Shown here one piece after another: positions 1 through 9,992 of a DNA stretch of 64,000 nucleotides (positions are counted from its first letter, which is position 1; the number at the start of each line of letters is the position of its first letter). The position numbers and the translations under genes were made by a program. The stretch is from NCBI RefSeq assembly GCF_000986795.1, contig NZ_LAYZ01000001.1, forward strand, positions 62,001 through 126,000. Direction: 5' to 3'. Below the pieces are notes generated by a model. That model made no database searches. It worked only from the letters and a program-made list of their open reading frames with translations, and was not told where the DNA came from. This DNA is from Salinicoccus sediminis. GTDB lineage: Bacteria > Bacillota > Bacilli > Staphylococcales > Salinicoccaceae.

Positions 1-1
1 T

Positions 2-670
2 TCTGACATCCAGGGCATGGAAGATGCACTGGGTGACATGGACTTCAAAGTTGCCGGGACAGAAAAGGGCATCACTGCCATCCAGATGGATATCAAGGTC
101 GAAGGGCTGAGCGAGGGCATCCTGAGAGAAGCGCTTGCACAGGCACGTGAAGGCAGGGGCAGAATCCTTGAAAATATGCTCGCAACAATCAGCGAACCGC
201 GGTCTGAACTGAGCAAATACGCGCCCAAGGTGGAAGTGATGCATATCAATCCTGACAAGATCAGGGATGTCATTGGACCGGGCGGTAAAAAAATCAATGA
301 AATCATTGATGAAACCGGCGCGAAACTCGATATTGAACAGGACGGCACAGTCTACATCGGCCACAGTGATTCTGCAATGATCGACCGTGCGAAGAAGATC
401 ATCGAGGATCTTACACGCGTCGCTGAAGTCGGACAGGTCTACATGGGTGAAGTCAGACGCATTGAAAAATTCGGGGCATTCGTCAATCTGTTCCCGGGCA
501 AAGATGCACTCGTGCACATTTCACAGCTTGATAACAAACGTGTTGCAAAAGTTGAAGATGTGGTGAAAATCGGGGATAAATTCCTCGTGAAAGTGACGAA
601 CATTGATAACCAGGGAAGAGTGAATGCATCAAGGAAGGAATTACTGGAAGACAAAAAGGAGAGTAATTAA
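2..670 (+). CDS. pnp: Polynucleotide phosphorylase, C-terminal part (5' end outside window)
   Basis: This is the last 222 codons of PNPase, the phosphate-dependent 3'-to-5' exoribonuclease of mRNA decay; the reading frame is open from the window edge. The visible part begins in the second RNase PH-like domain ([20 protein letters not shown]), continues through a KH domain with the GPGGK loop near base 275, and ends with an S1 RNA-binding domain ([20 protein letters not shown], from about base 445). The acidic and lysine-rich C-terminus is normal for the family. The next genes, a small unknown gene and rnjB, follow in the same direction, which fits the staphylococcal pnp-rnjB order. Identification is secure; the missing N-terminal two thirds cannot be judged. 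Confidence 0.97.
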   Translation, partial: SDIQGMEDALGDMDFKVAGTEKGITAIQMDIKVEGLSEGILREALAQAREGRGRILENMLATISEPRSELSKYAPKVEVMHINPDKIRDVIGPGGKKINEIIDETGAKLDIEQDGTVYIGHSDSAMIDRAKKIIEDLTRVAEVGQVYMGEVRRIEKFGAFVNLFPGKDALVHISQLDNKRVAKVEDVVKIGDKFLVKVTNIDNQGRVNASRKELLEDKKESN

Positions 671-671
671 T

Positions 672-929
672 GTGATTTTCGACAAAATAGAGCTCAATGG
701 CACTGAATATGACATTACAGGACAGCTGAGAATCAAAGAGGATAACGAAGTAAAAATCATTTTTGATGACCTGATGTTCAGCAATACTCTGAAGGAAATG
801 TCGAATAAAAAAGAAAAAGCGGATTCTCTCGTTTTAAAGAACAGCGAGGAAACAAGATACGATACGAAAAACGTATACGTGTCCCACCTTACGATTGATG
901 GTGAACATTATCATGCCACTTTCAAGTAG
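672..929 (+). CDS. Small protein of unknown function between pnp and rnjB
   Basis: I do not recognise this 85-residue protein. A GTG start at 672 is preferred because AAGGAG at about 657-662 sits 9 bases upstream; a longer reading from ATG 624 would lie inside the pnp coding sequence. It begins MIFDKIELNGTEYDI and is mostly hydrophilic, with alternating hydrophobic residues that suggest beta strands (VKIIFDDLMF, YVSHLTIDGEHYHATF). There is no signal peptide, membrane segment or cysteine. It lies 1 base after the pnp stop codon and 18 bases before rnjB, so it is probably co-transcribed with these two RNA-decay genes. Its position suggests, but does not show, a role linked to RNA metabolism. 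Confidence 0.7.
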   Translation: MIFDKIELNGTEYDITGQLRIKEDNEVKIIFDDLMFSNTLKEMSNKKEKADSLVLKNSEETRYDTKNVYVSHLTIDGEHYHATFK

Positions 930-947
930 GATTTAGGAGGAAATATT

Positions 948-2621
948 TTGAATGCATCAAAAAAAGAAAAGGCAAATATACAGATAATCCCCCTCGGCGG
1001 TGTCGGCGAGATAGCCAAAAACATGTACATTGTTGAAGTGGATGAGGAAATGTTCATACTTGATGCGGGGCTGATGTTCCCCGAAGACGAGATGCTCGGT
1101 GTCGATATAGTGATACCGGACATTTCCTACGTCCGTGAAAACAAGCACAGGCTGAAGGGTATATTCCTTTCCCACGGGCACGAGGATTCAATCGGTGCAA
1201 TACCCTATATCATCGAAGAGCTGAACGTTCCGATATATGGCTCCAAGCTTACCCTCGCACTTGTCAAAGACAGGCTCAGGGCAAAGGGCGTAAACAAGAA
1301 GTTCAAGTTTTATACAATCAACAGCAAGTCCCGCATGAAATTCAAGAATGCCGAAATGGTATTTTTCGAAACAAGCCACAGCATTCCTGATTCATACGGC
1401 GTCAGCATCGAAACGAAATACGGCTCCATCGTCTACACGGGGGAATTCAAGTTCGACCAGAGCCTGAAGGGCGATTACGGCTATAACATGGCAAAGATGT
1501 ATGACATTGCACAAAAAGATATCCTTGCACTGATAAGCGACTCGACCGAAGCGGAAAAACGCGGCTACAATACACCGGAAAATGTGATTGAAGAGCATAT
1601 TCTGGACGGATTCGCCAAAGCGCGGGGACGCGTCATCGTTTCATGTTATGCATCCAACTTTGTACGCATCCAGCAGGTTCTGACGAATGCCGCCAAGACG
1701 AACAGGAAAGTCTCTTTCCTCGGCAGGACCCTTGAGAATTCCTTCAAGGTTGCAAGGAACATGGGCTACTTCGATATTCCGGAAGGACTGCTCGTGCCCA
1801 GCCATGAAATAGGAAACTACCCGGACAATGAGGTGGTCATCGTTGCCACAGGGTCGCAGGGTGAACCGATAGAGGCCCTCGGCATCATGTCCCGCGGCCA
1901 GCATGAAGTGACGAATATAAAAGAAGGGGATATCGTCTACATTCTGACGACACCTTCTTCCAATATGGAAGTCGTGCTGTACAGCACGATGAATGAACTG
2001 GTGAAAGCCGGCGCTTCGCTTGTCACGCCTGAACAGAACATACATGCATCCGGCCACGGTCTGAGCGAAGAGCTGAAAATGATGCTCAATGTGATGAAAC
2101 CCACATATTTCATCCCGGTGCAGGGTGAATTCAAAATGCAGATTGCCCATGCCAGACTGGCGGCGGAATCCGGTGTGCTGCCGGAAAATATCTTCCTGCT
2201 TGAAAAAGGGGACGTTGCCTCCTACGACGGCGGGCAGATGATCAGTGCTGAAAAAGTGCCGGCGGGCAATGTACTGATCGATGGAAGCGGTGTGGGTGAT
2301 GTCGGCAATATCGTCCTCCGTGACAGAAGACTGCTCAGCGAGGATGGTATCTTCATCGCGGTCATTACAATCGATCCAAAAGAACGGAAGATCATGGCAG
2401 GTCCGGAGATCCAATCCAGAGGCTTCGTCTATGTGAAAGAAAGCGAGGATCTTCTGAAAGATGCAGAAGAGCGTGTATACAATATCGTGCTCGATTCACT
2501 GGATGAAAAGAAACTGGAGTGGAGTACGCTCAAACAGAGCATCCGGGACGACCTCGGCAAGTATCTGTATGACAATACGAAACGCCGCCCGATGATCATT
2601 CCAATCATATCTGAAATATGA
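948..2621 (+). CDS. rnjB: Ribonuclease J2
   Basis: This 557-residue protein is an RNase J family metallo-beta-lactamase/beta-CASP ribonuclease, which acts in 5'-to-3' decay and processing of RNA, usually in a complex with RNase J1. Start is TTG 948 with AGGAGG at 935-940. The order is beta-lactamase fold, beta-CASP insert ([11 protein letters not shown] near residue 195), a second lactamase part and a C-terminal domain. Several metal ligands of RNase J1 are replaced: HGHED is followed by Ser81 instead of His, the GDFKFD aspartate is Glu166, and the HGEYRM histidine is Gln392. This identifies it as the J2 paralogue with a weakened or lost active site. The rnjB-ftsK order is as in staphylococci. 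Confidence 0.95.
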   Translation: MNASKKEKANIQIIPLGGVGEIAKNMYIVEVDEEMFILDAGLMFPEDEMLGVDIVIPDISYVRENKHRLKGIFLSHGHEDSIGAIPYIIEELNVPIYGSKLTLALVKDRLRAKGVNKKFKFYTINSKSRMKFKNAEMVFFETSHSIPDSYGVSIETKYGSIVYTGEFKFDQSLKGDYGYNMAKMYDIAQKDILALISDSTEAEKRGYNTPENVIEEHILDGFAKARGRVIVSCYASNFVRIQQVLTNAAKTNRKVSFLGRTLENSFKVARNMGYFDIPEGLLVPSHEIGNYPDNEVVIVATGSQGEPIEALGIMSRGQHEVTNIKEGDIVYILTTPSSNMEVVLYSTMNELVKAGASLVTPEQNIHASGHGLSEELKMMLNVMKPTYFIPVQGEFKMQIAHARLAAESGVLPENIFLLEKGDVASYDGGQMISAEKVPAGNVLIDGSGVGDVGNIVLRDRRLLSEDGIFIAVITIDPKERKIMAGPEIQSRGFVYVKESEDLLKDAEERVYNIVLDSLDEKKLEWSTLKQSIRDDLGKYLYDNTKRRPMIIPIISEI

Positions 2622-2625
2622 AATC

Positions 2626-2653
2626 ATGAGACTGTCAATTCCGGCAGTCTCAT
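2626..2653 (+). terminator. Hairpin after rnjB, possible weak terminator
   Basis: A 9-bp perfect stem (ATGAGACTG at 2626-2634 with CAGTCTCAT at 2645-2653) around a 10-base loop lies between rnjB and ftsK. The following bases (TATAAAT) are not a proper U-tract, so it may be a leaky terminator or an RNA-stabilising hairpin. Confidence 0.4.
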
Positions 2654-2676
2654 TATAAATCTGAGAGGAGCATAGC

Positions 2677-5094
2677 ATGGCACGAAAGCGAAAGAAGACG
2701 ACGAAAACGAAAAGGAAACGAAATAACAGGACCTATTATTCCATTTCCGCTTTCATTCTCATCGTCATCCTGTTCATAACCATTTTCCAACTGGGTGTCG
2801 TGGGTGCATACATAGATGCGCTCTTTGCCTACCTCTTCGGTACAAGCAGGTATTTTACATATCTGATACTGTTTCTGGCAGGGATATACCTCGCTGCCGA
2901 GCAGAAAATCCCGTTCACGAGAAGGATGGGCGGATATCTTCTGCTGCAGTTCGGCCTGCTGTTTTTATTCCATTCGCTGCTCTATATCATGAACCGTGAG
3001 CGGATAGAGAACTACTTCACTTTAGGTGAAACTATTGAAACGATCCAGGCTGACGGAATCATGCATTTCTTCGGCGGCGGCATCATCGGCCAGCTGCTGT
3101 TCCAATTTTCTTCAACCAGTGTCTCATTGATCGGGACACTCATCCTTGGTTTGATATTCATCTATTTCAGCTATCTGATCATCACTTCGAAGGATATCGA
3201 ACAGGCGCTTGCAAAAGACCTTGCAAACCTTGGGAAGGGGCTCAGGCAGATCAGCCTTCTCATCGCCCAGGGAGCTGTAAAGGCGGGCAACGGGATAAAA
3301 CAGCTTTTTGGCACACTGTTCGAAGGAAGGCAGGAACAGAAATCTTCAGCGGGTCATGAAACAGCCGCAGAGCCCCGGAAAAATCACAAAAAAGAGAAGG
3401 CAAATTCACAAAAGGACAGCCAGTTGCCTAAAAATATCGATGATTTCGAGCCGGATGAGTCTCTTATCGAGGATATGAATGCATTTGAACCGGAAGTAAG
3501 GCCGGATGCTCCGCCGGAGAAGAAAGAGACGGAGAAGGACACACTCACTTCATCCAAGATTGATACTGAAAGCAGCGAACCGCAAAAGATCGAATATGAA
3601 TCTGAGGATCCTGCTTCTATGCCTGATGAAGCCGGCATGACGCCTGATGGAGAAGGCGAAATCGAAACTTTCGATGAAGGTGAACTGAATGCACTGAAAC
3701 AGTATGAACTGCCGGGCCTCACGATGCTCAGGGATGCTGAATCGACCGAAAAGGTGAGCAACAAAGAGGTGCTTAAGCAGGGCAGGATACTTGAGGAGAC
3801 TCTCAAGAACTTCGGTGTAAATGCCAAAGTGTCAAAAATCAGGATCGGTCCTGCGGTAACGCAGTTCGAAATCCAGCCGGACATCGGTGTGAAGGTTAGC
3901 AAGATCATCAATCTGCAGAACGATATTGCCCTGAGTCTCGCTGCAAAGGATATACGTATCGAAGCGCCCATCCCCGGCAAATCCGCCGTGGGCATCGAAG
4001 TGCCGAACTCCGTCATCAGCATGGTGACCCTGAGGGAGGTGCTCAAGCGGAAGAATTCCGGAAACCTGCTTGAAGTTGCGCTGGGAAAAGATATTTCAGG
4101 CAGTCCGATCACCGCCGAACTGAACAAGATGCCCCACCTGCTTGTTGCCGGTGCCACCGGCAGCGGTAAATCCGTATGTATTAACGGTATCATCATCAGC
4201 CTTCTGATGAAGGCGAAGCCGCATGAAGTCAAATTGATGATGATCGACCCGAAAATGGTGGAGCTCAATGTCTACAATGGCATTCCGCACCTCCTGTCAC
4301 CGGTAGTGACGAACCCTCAGAAAGCGAGCGATGCACTGGAGCGGATCGTAAGCGAAATGGAGCGCAGGTATGACCTGTTCTCCCATTCAGGTACAAGGAA
4401 TATCGAAGCGTATAACCAGTATCTGGAAAGGGAAAGTGAAGATCCTGAGAAGGTTCAGAAACTCCCGTATATCGTAGTGATCATCGATGAGCTTGCCGAC
4501 CTGATGATGGTGGCTTCGAAAGATGTGGAGGCATCGATCACCCGGATTGCCCAGATGGCACGGGCAGCAGGGATTCATCTGATCATCGCGACCCAAAGAC
4601 CGTCTGTCGACGTAATTACTGGTATAATCAAAGCAAACATCCCGTCAAGGATAGCCTTCAGTGTCAGTTCTTCAACAGATTCCAGGACAATCATCGATGC
4701 ACAGGGGGCAGAGAAACTTCTCGGACGCGGGGACATGCTGTTCCTGCCTTCCGGAAGATCCAAGCCGCTCCGTGTGCAGGGGGCGTTCCTCTCTGATGAT
4801 GAAGTGACGGATATCGTCGAATATATCACCGGTCAGATGAAGGCCAACTACGAGAAATCGATCATGAACAAACCGGTTGAGAAAGCACCGGTGGAATCAG
4901 AAGATGAACTTTATCCGGATGCCAAATGGTTTGTCATAGAAGAACAGCGGGCAAGTGCATCACTGCTGCAGCGTCAGTTCAGAATAGGCTACAACCGTGC
5001 AGCGCGTCTTGTGGATGACCTGGAGGCAAACGGTGTCATCGGACCGAGCAGTGGAAGCAAACCCCGCAGCGTGCTGATAGAGAATGAAGAGTGA
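2677..5094 (+). CDS. ftsK: DNA translocase FtsK/SpoIIIE family
   Basis: This 805-residue motor pumps double-stranded DNA across the closing septum during chromosome segregation. The N-terminus is strongly basic ([16 protein letters not shown]) and is followed by about four membrane segments to residue 165. A charged, low-complexity linker covers about residues 210-340. The motor has Walker A (GATGSGKS near residue 490) and Walker B ([14 protein letters not shown]). The C-terminal gamma winged helix ([18 protein letters not shown] onwards) recognises orienting DNA sequences. The length and the place after rnjB match the staphylococcal protein annotated as SpoIIIE or FtsK. No spore genes are implied. 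Confidence 0.96.
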   Translation: MARKRKKTTKTKRKRNNRTYYSISAFILIVILFITIFQLGVVGAYIDALFAYLFGTSRYFTYLILFLAGIYLAAEQKIPFTRRMGGYLLLQFGLLFLFHSLLYIMNRERIENYFTLGETIETIQADGIMHFFGGGIIGQLLFQFSSTSVSLIGTLILGLIFIYFSYLIITSKDIEQALAKDLANLGKGLRQISLLIAQGAVKAGNGIKQLFGTLFEGRQEQKSSAGHETAAEPRKNHKKEKANSQKDSQLPKNIDDFEPDESLIEDMNAFEPEVRPDAPPEKKETEKDTLTSSKIDTESSEPQKIEYESEDPASMPDEAGMTPDGEGEIETFDEGELNALKQYELPGLTMLRDAESTEKVSNKEVLKQGRILEETLKNFGVNAKVSKIRIGPAVTQFEIQPDIGVKVSKIINLQNDIALSLAAKDIRIEAPIPGKSAVGIEVPNSVISMVTLREVLKRKNSGNLLEVALGKDISGSPITAELNKMPHLLVAGATGSGKSVCINGIIISLLMKAKPHEVKLMMIDPKMVELNVYNGIPHLLSPVVTNPQKASDALERIVSEMERRYDLFSHSGTRNIEAYNQYLERESEDPEKVQKLPYIVVIIDELADLMMVASKDVEASITRIAQMARAAGIHLIIATQRPSVDVITGIIKANIPSRIAFSVSSSTDSRTIIDAQGAEKLLGRGDMLFLPSGRSKPLRVQGAFLSDDEVTDIVEYITGQMKANYEKSIMNKPVEKAPVESEDELYPDAKWFVIEEQRASASLLQRQFRIGYNRAARLVDDLEANGVIGPSSGSKPRSVLIENEE

Positions 5095-5104
5095 GGAGCA
5101 TATC

Positions 5105-6379
5105 ATGTATAACATCACTAAAAATGAAGTGAATCACATACCTGCTGTAATCATCAATACCGACAAGTTCAAGACGATCACCATCCAGCTGCATTTCAGG
5201 AGCCGTCTGGAACGGGCAAGGGTGACAAAGCGCAATCTGCTTTCACGCATGATGGTGAAGCGGACCATGCGTCATCAATCCGAAGCGGAACTTTTGAATC
5301 ACCTTGCCCATTATTACGGTGCCCATCTGACGACGAATGTCGGACGTAAGGGCCAGGATCATATAGTCACTTTCAGCATGGAATTCGTAAACGACAAATT
5401 CATAAGGGAGGATCTGGACATACCGCATGAAATGTGCAGGGTGCTGAAGGATATGCTCAGGGCACCTTTCAACTACGATGAAGAGACCAGGGTGTTTTTC
5501 GAGCGTGAAAAGCGCCTGTATAAAAACAGGCTGAAGAGTATGAAGGACAACCGTGCACAGTCAAGTTTCCAGGCAATGGTCGATACGATGTTTGTGGACG
5601 AAGACTATAAGTACCTCTCCCATGGTGTATTGGAGGATGTGGATGGCATTACACTCCAGGACCTGAAAGAAGAGCATGCGGAAATGATGGCCGGTGATGA
5701 CCTGGTCATAATGACCGCAGGCAGTGTGGAAGAATCCGCCATGCTTGATAACCTTTCGCTCATCCATGAAAGGGAACAGGCGAAAGAAGTGGATCACCAG
5801 CCGTATGCCTACCGGGCGGTGACGGAAGTGAAACGGGCATCCGACACCCAGAAAATCGAACAGGCCAAGCTCAACATGGGCTTCCGTGCAGAACTCGATT
5901 CGCCGGAATCCCATATGGCGTTCAATGTGCTCAACCAGATGTTCGGCGGCACAGCTTCCTCGTACCTATTCCGCAACATCCGGGAGAAAGAGAGCCTGGC
6001 ATATCAGATCAGTTCCCAGGTAGATATGAGGAACGGATATATGTTTGTCATGGGCGGGGTGGATGCTGAAAATGTGGAAAAGGCTGAAGCGGGTATACTG
6101 GAAGAACTCGACCGTTTCAGAAAAGGTGATTTCGAAGATGCGTTCATGGATGAGATCAAAGGCATGATGCGTGTGAACAGAAAAGAAGTAATGGATAAGC
6201 CGAAAGGTCTGATTGCGCTCGAGTACAACCATCTTCTCAAAAAGCCGGATACCCCGTCATGGGAAGTGAAGCTAGAACGTGTGGATCGTGAACTGATCAT
6301 CGAAATAAGTAACAGGGTCCATCTGGATACTGTATATGTATTGACGAGGAGGGATGAAGATGCAGACACGGGAGTATAG
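5105..6379 (+). CDS. ymfF: M16 peptidase-like protein without zinc motif (YmfF type)
   Basis: This protein of about 424 residues has the fold of pitrilysin (M16) peptidases but shows no HxxEH zinc motif in its N-terminal half, so it is probably a non-catalytic partner. ATG 5105 is preferred because GAGGAG at 5092-5097 gives good spacing; ATG 5084 lies inside the end of ftsK. A late segment (FGGTASSYLFRNIREKE near residue 280) matches the conserved C-terminal M16 region. It is followed, with overlap, by the catalytic YmfH-type gene. Such pairs are seen in Bacillus (YmfF/YmfH, AlbF/AlbE) and are thought to form a two-subunit peptidase. The substrate is unknown. Confidence 0.85.
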   Translation: MYNITKNEVNHIPAVIINTDKFKTITIQLHFRSRLERARVTKRNLLSRMMVKRTMRHQSEAELLNHLAHYYGAHLTTNVGRKGQDHIVTFSMEFVNDKFIREDLDIPHEMCRVLKDMLRAPFNYDEETRVFFEREKRLYKNRLKSMKDNRAQSSFQAMVDTMFVDEDYKYLSHGVLEDVDGITLQDLKEEHAEMMAGDDLVIMTAGSVEESAMLDNLSLIHEREQAKEVDHQPYAYRAVTEVKRASDTQKIEQAKLNMGFRAELDSPESHMAFNVLNQMFGGTASSYLFRNIREKESLAYQISSQVDMRNGYMFVMGGVDAENVEKAEAGILEELDRFRKGDFEDAFMDEIKGMMRVNRKEVMDKPKGLIALEYNHLLKKPDTPSWEVKLERVDRELIIEISNRVHLDTVYVLTRRDEDADTGV

Positions 6380-7643
6380 GGGAATAGATGAAAAAGTGTA
6401 TAGTCATACATGCAGCAACGGGCTGGAAATTTTCATCATTCCAAAGCCCGGATACAGCAAAAAGTTTGCGACCTATACAACAAAATACGGATCCATGGAC
6501 GATTATTTTCGTGTGGACGGTAGTGAATTCGTGGTTCCGGACGGGATTGCCCATTTCCTTGAGCATAAAATGTTCGAAAAGGAGGATGGCGATGTATTCA
6601 ACCTGTTTTCAAAGCACGGTGCGAATGCCAATGCGTTCACCTCATATGACCGCACATCGTATCTGTTCAGCACGACAGAAGATTTCATCAAAAATCTGGA
6701 TCTGCTCATGAACATGGTGGAGCAGCCGTATTTCACCGATGAAACGGTAGCGCGCGAAGTCGGCATCATCAACGAAGAGATAAAGATGTACCAGGATAAC
6801 CCCGGATACAGACTCTATTTTGAAACGCTCAACCAGATGTACCACGAACTCCCTGTCAAAACAGACATTGCCGGAACACTCGGTTCCATCAGTGAGATTA
6901 CAAAAGAGCACCTGTTCAAATGCCATTCGACTTTCTATCACCCATCCAACATGGTAATGATCCTGGTCGGGGACTTTGATGCGGAAGCATTGATTTCACA
7001 TATCGATACTCACCAGGAGAGCCGTGGCATCACACATATTCCGTCCATTGAACGGCTGCTGCCCGCTGAGCCTGCCGGTATTGCATTGAAGCATAAAGTA
7101 CTCGAAATGGACGTCCAGGACACGAAAGTGATGATAGGTTTCAAGCAGCAGCAGAACCTGGTTGATGCATCCGACCGCCTTGTCCGTGACCTTTCGATGA
7201 TGTTTGCACTCGATATGGTATTCGGGGAACAGTCGCCCTATTATTATGAACTCATGGATGCCGGACTGATTGATGACTCCTTCAGCTTCAGCCATATAGA
7301 AGAAACTTCGTTTGCCCATACTTTGCTGACCTCCACAACAGAGGAACCGGCGAAATTGGCAGAACGGCTGAGTGAGATTATCAGTGAGGCGGGGAAGGGG
7401 GGATTCTTCACTGAAGAAAAACTCTCCAACCAGAAGCGGGAAATACTCGGCGACTATCTGTCCAGTCTAAACTCGCCTGAATACATTGCAAATCAATTCA
7501 CCAAGTATCATCTTGACGGCTATGATCTGTACAGGCTGCCTGAAATCATAGAGGACATCACTCCGGATGATGCCAGAAAACACTTTATCGATGTCATGGA
7601 CCCGGATAAAATGGTAGAGTGTATATTGAAACCGCATGGCTAG
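6360..7643 (+). CDS. ymfH: M16 family zinc peptidase (YmfH type)
   Basis: This is the catalytic member of the pitrilysin-like pair, about 427 residues. It carries the inverted zinc motif HFLEH (about base 6550, in GIAHFLEHKMFE) and the downstream glutamate in NEEIKMYQDNP, as expected for an active M16 metallopeptidase. ATG 6360 is preferred over ATG 6354, since GAGGAGG at 6346-6352 would be too close to the latter. It overlaps the end of ymfF by 20 bases and is overlapped by the next gene, so the whole ymfF-ymfH-ymfI-ymfK run is translationally coupled. No signal peptide is visible. The target may be a peptide precursor, but this is not shown. Confidence 0.9.
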   Translation: MQTREYRGIDEKVYSHTCSNGLEIFIIPKPGYSKKFATYTTKYGSMDDYFRVDGSEFVVPDGIAHFLEHKMFEKEDGDVFNLFSKHGANANAFTSYDRTSYLFSTTEDFIKNLDLLMNMVEQPYFTDETVAREVGIINEEIKMYQDNPGYRLYFETLNQMYHELPVKTDIAGTLGSISEITKEHLFKCHSTFYHPSNMVMILVGDFDAEALISHIDTHQESRGITHIPSIERLLPAEPAGIALKHKVLEMDVQDTKVMIGFKQQQNLVDASDRLVRDLSMMFALDMVFGEQSPYYYELMDAGLIDDSFSFSHIEETSFAHTLLTSTTEEPAKLAERLSEIISEAGKGGFFTEEKLSNQKREILGDYLSSLNSPEYIANQFTKYHLDGYDLYRLPEIIEDITPDDARKHFIDVMDPDKMVECILKPHG

Positions 7644-8322
7644 ATATGTCATCACAGGCAGCACGGGGGACATCGGGAGTGCAGTCCATAAAATGCTTGA
7701 ATCACAGGAGATCATCTCTTTTTCCAGATCGAGGAAGCCACTCTACAGCAGTACACATCATCACATCGACCTGTCAAAACCCTTTTCGGAGGAAGCGCTT
7801 GAAAAAGCATTCTCGGGCATCGGCAGTGTGGACGGACTGATATGGTGTCCCGGTGAGAGCCTTTACAACCTCATACAGGATACCGCACTGGAGGAAGTGG
7901 ATGCACAGTACAATCTTGCCATACGTTCCCTTGTGGCATTCGTCAGGGTCCTGCTGCCGAAACTCAGGAAGAGCACTTCCGGCCGCATCATTGTCGTCAC
8001 ATCGGTATGGGGCCGTAATGGTGCAAGCTTTGAGAGCATATATGCTTCGATGAAAGGGGCGCAGGAGGCGCTTGTGAAATCCCTTGCCAAGGAATTCTCC
8101 GCTACAGGCATTACGGTGAACGGCATAGCCCCCGGTGCAGTCGAAGGGGCGATGACTGGACTGCTGTCGGCAGAGGACAGGGCTTTCCTTCTTGAAGAGC
8201 TGCCGCAGTCCCGCTTTGTGGATACGGCAGAAGTCGCCCATGCGGTCCGGTATCTGCTCGATCCGAAGGCGGCATCGGTCAATGGTGAAATTATGAATAT
8301 CAATGGGGGTTGGTATACATGA
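7636..8322 (+). CDS. ymfI: Short-chain dehydrogenase/reductase (YmfI type)
   Basis: This 228-residue protein is a classical SDR with an N-terminal Rossmann motif (GSTGDIGSAV, a form of TGxxxGxG) and the catalytic YASMK (Tyr-x-x-x-Lys), followed by ITVNGIAPGAV, typical of FabG-like 3-oxoacyl reductases. It is close to YmfI of Bacillus, annotated as a 3-oxoacyl-ACP reductase-like protein of unsettled role. ATG 7636 overlaps the end of ymfH by 8 bases. The segment after the first strand is short, so the preference for NADPH or NADH cannot be read. Its place in an envelope-related operon may mean lipid-linked chemistry, but that is inference. Confidence 0.88.
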   Translation: MARYVITGSTGDIGSAVHKMLESQEIISFSRSRKPLYSSTHHHIDLSKPFSEEALEKAFSGIGSVDGLIWCPGESLYNLIQDTALEEVDAQYNLAIRSLVAFVRVLLPKLRKSTSGRIIVVTSVWGRNGASFESIYASMKGAQEALVKSLAKEFSATGITVNGIAPGAVEGAMTGLLSAEDRAFLLEELPQSRFVDTAEVAHAVRYLLDPKAASVNGEIMNINGGWYT

Positions 8323-9149
8323 ACATGGATGCAGAAGAAAAAGATATGTATCCCGAGAGGAATATCGAACAGTACATGGAGTACGAGATCATAAACAACA
8401 GGCCGGGTCTGCTCGGTGATGTTTCCTCGCTGCTCGGCAACCTCGGCATCAGCATCAATACGATAAACGGTGTCGAAAACAGGAGGAGGGGGCTTCTGGT
8501 CCGTACGGATGAGCTCAATAAGCTCAGGCGCTTCCAGCTGATGAGCGGATACATCGATGACATCAACATCCTGAAGATCAGAAAACCCAGGGTGCGCGAC
8601 AGGCTGGCAGTCCGTCACGGAAGATTCATCAAGCGGGCCGAGGAGGATAAGAAAGTGTTCAGGTTCACCCGTGAGGAGATCGGTATACTGGTTGATTTCC
8701 TCGCTGAAATATTCCAGGAACAGGGCCACCGTCTGATCGGCATAAGGGGCATGCCCCGTGTCGGCAAGACCGAATCCATCGTCGCGGGCAGTGTCACGGC
8801 AAAAAAGAAGTGGCTTTTCCTGTCTTCCACTCTCATTAAGCAGACGGAGAGGTCCAGTCTCCTGAAAGGGGAATATAATGACAAAAACGTCTTCATCATC
8901 GATGGTGCTGTGACGACAAATTCAACTTCGGAGGGACATAAGAACCTGATCAGGGAAATCATGAGTTATCCCGCCATCAAAGTAGTGGAGCATCCCGACC
9001 TGTTTATCGAGGGGATGCATTATACCCTCGAAGATTTTGATTATATCATCGAACTTCGTGAAGATGAGAACCAGGAGATCACATACGAGAAACACAAGAA
9101 GAAACACTGGTTCCAGAATGAGGACATGGATTTCTTTGGTGGAATTTAG
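8319..9149 (+). CDS. ymfK: YmfK family protein (DUF3388), ACT-like plus P-loop-like domain
   Basis: The protein has about 276 residues and belongs to the YmfK/DUF3388 family of Firmicutes, whose function is unknown. The N-terminal part (NRPGLLGDVSSLLGNLGIS, near residue 30) resembles an ACT ligand-binding domain. The middle contains RGMPRVGKTES, which resembles a loose P-loop, followed by KKKWLFLSSTLIKQTE. ATG 8319 overlaps the stop of ymfI; a TTG at 8310 is an alternative start. GGGG at 8305-8308 is the likely ribosome binding site. It directly precedes rodZ. An amino-acid-sensing nucleotide-binding protein is a reasonable guess from the domains, without further support. Confidence 0.85.
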   Translation: MNMDAEEKDMYPERNIEQYMEYEIINNRPGLLGDVSSLLGNLGISINTINGVENRRRGLLVRTDELNKLRRFQLMSGYIDDINILKIRKPRVRDRLAVRHGRFIKRAEEDKKVFRFTREEIGILVDFLAEIFQEQGHRLIGIRGMPRVGKTESIVAGSVTAKKKWLFLSSTLIKQTERSSLLKGEYNDKNVFIIDGAVTTNSTSEGHKNLIREIMSYPAIKVVEHPDLFIEGMHYTLEDFDYIIELREDENQEITYEKHKKKHWFQNEDMDFFGGI

Positions 9150-9157
9150 GAGGTACC

Positions 9158-9988
9158 ATGAAACTCGGAGCATATTTGAAAGATAAACGTGAGAAATCCG
9201 GCATAACGCTAAAGGAGATGCAGGAGAAATCCGGCATCAGGAAAGACATCATAAAACAGCTGGAAACCGGCGATTTCAATAATCTGCCGAATCCTAAGCA
9301 TGCCCGTTTCCTGATCAGCCAATATACTGAGGCCATCGGCCTTGACGGAGAGGCTCTGATTGAGAAGCATGCAGATGAGTTCACTGATGAGGCTGTGGAA
9401 AGTAAAAAAAGGCAGCAGAACGATAATGAAGATTATCAGTATTTGAAAAAGGTGCTCATCAGTTTCATGATCATGATTGCTGTCTTGTTCATAGGATGGA
9501 TGATTCTTCTGCAGATCGGGTCACAGGCTGAAATATTCAGCCAGAAACCCGTCTATGATGTAGGGCAGACCGAAATCAGTGAAGAGGAGACCGCCGAAGA
9601 GGAACAGACTGAGGAGACGGCTCAGGATGAGGAAGAGGCTACTGAAGAGGAACCGTCCACAGAAGAGCCGTCCGGTGCGGATTATTCCTTTACAGGATCC
9701 GATGGCAATACACTGTTCTACGACATCAATGCGGATGGCCCCGTGACGATTTCGCTTGAAGGTGAAAACGCATCATGGGTGACTCTGACCGATGATGCCG
9801 GCAATACCTACGCATACGAAGAGCTGACTGAAGGGGAATATGAAATAGCCGAAGAGGCAAATATACTGTACCTTACGCTTGGGAATGCACCGGGCTTCAA
9901 TGTCGAGATCGACGGTGAAACGCTCGATGACAGCCAAAGCGGGGATGCGGTCACCGTCTACTACCAATTCAACATAGCAAAGGAGTAA
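9158..9988 (+). CDS. rodZ: RodZ-like helix-turn-helix membrane protein (YmfM)
   Basis: This 276-residue bitopic membrane protein matches RodZ, the cytoskeletal adaptor that links MreB-type filaments or division machinery to the membrane. The N-terminal 70 residues form an Xre-type helix-turn-helix ([20 protein letters not shown]). One membrane segment follows ([19 protein letters not shown], about residues 103-123). The outside part starts with a very acidic stretch rich in glutamate (about residues 140-185) and ends in a beta-rich DUF4115 domain. GGAGGT at 9148-9153 precedes ATG 9158. As cocci lack MreB, the partner here may be a division protein. Position before pgsA is conserved. Confidence 0.9.
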   Translation: MKLGAYLKDKREKSGITLKEMQEKSGIRKDIIKQLETGDFNNLPNPKHARFLISQYTEAIGLDGEALIEKHADEFTDEAVESKKRQQNDNEDYQYLKKVLISFMIMIAVLFIGWMILLQIGSQAEIFSQKPVYDVGQTEISEEETAEEEQTEETAQDEEEATEEEPSTEEPSGADYSFTGSDGNTLFYDINADGPVTISLEGENASWVTLTDDAGNTYAYEELTEGEYEIAEEANILYLTLGNAPGFNVEIDGETLDDSQSGDAVTVYYQFNIAKE

Positions 9989-9992
9989 GCTT

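Noticed and set aside
3384-4268. Reverse-strand open frame of 294 codons inside ftsK.
   Set aside because: Serine-rich shadow of the ftsK linker and motor; no start signals.
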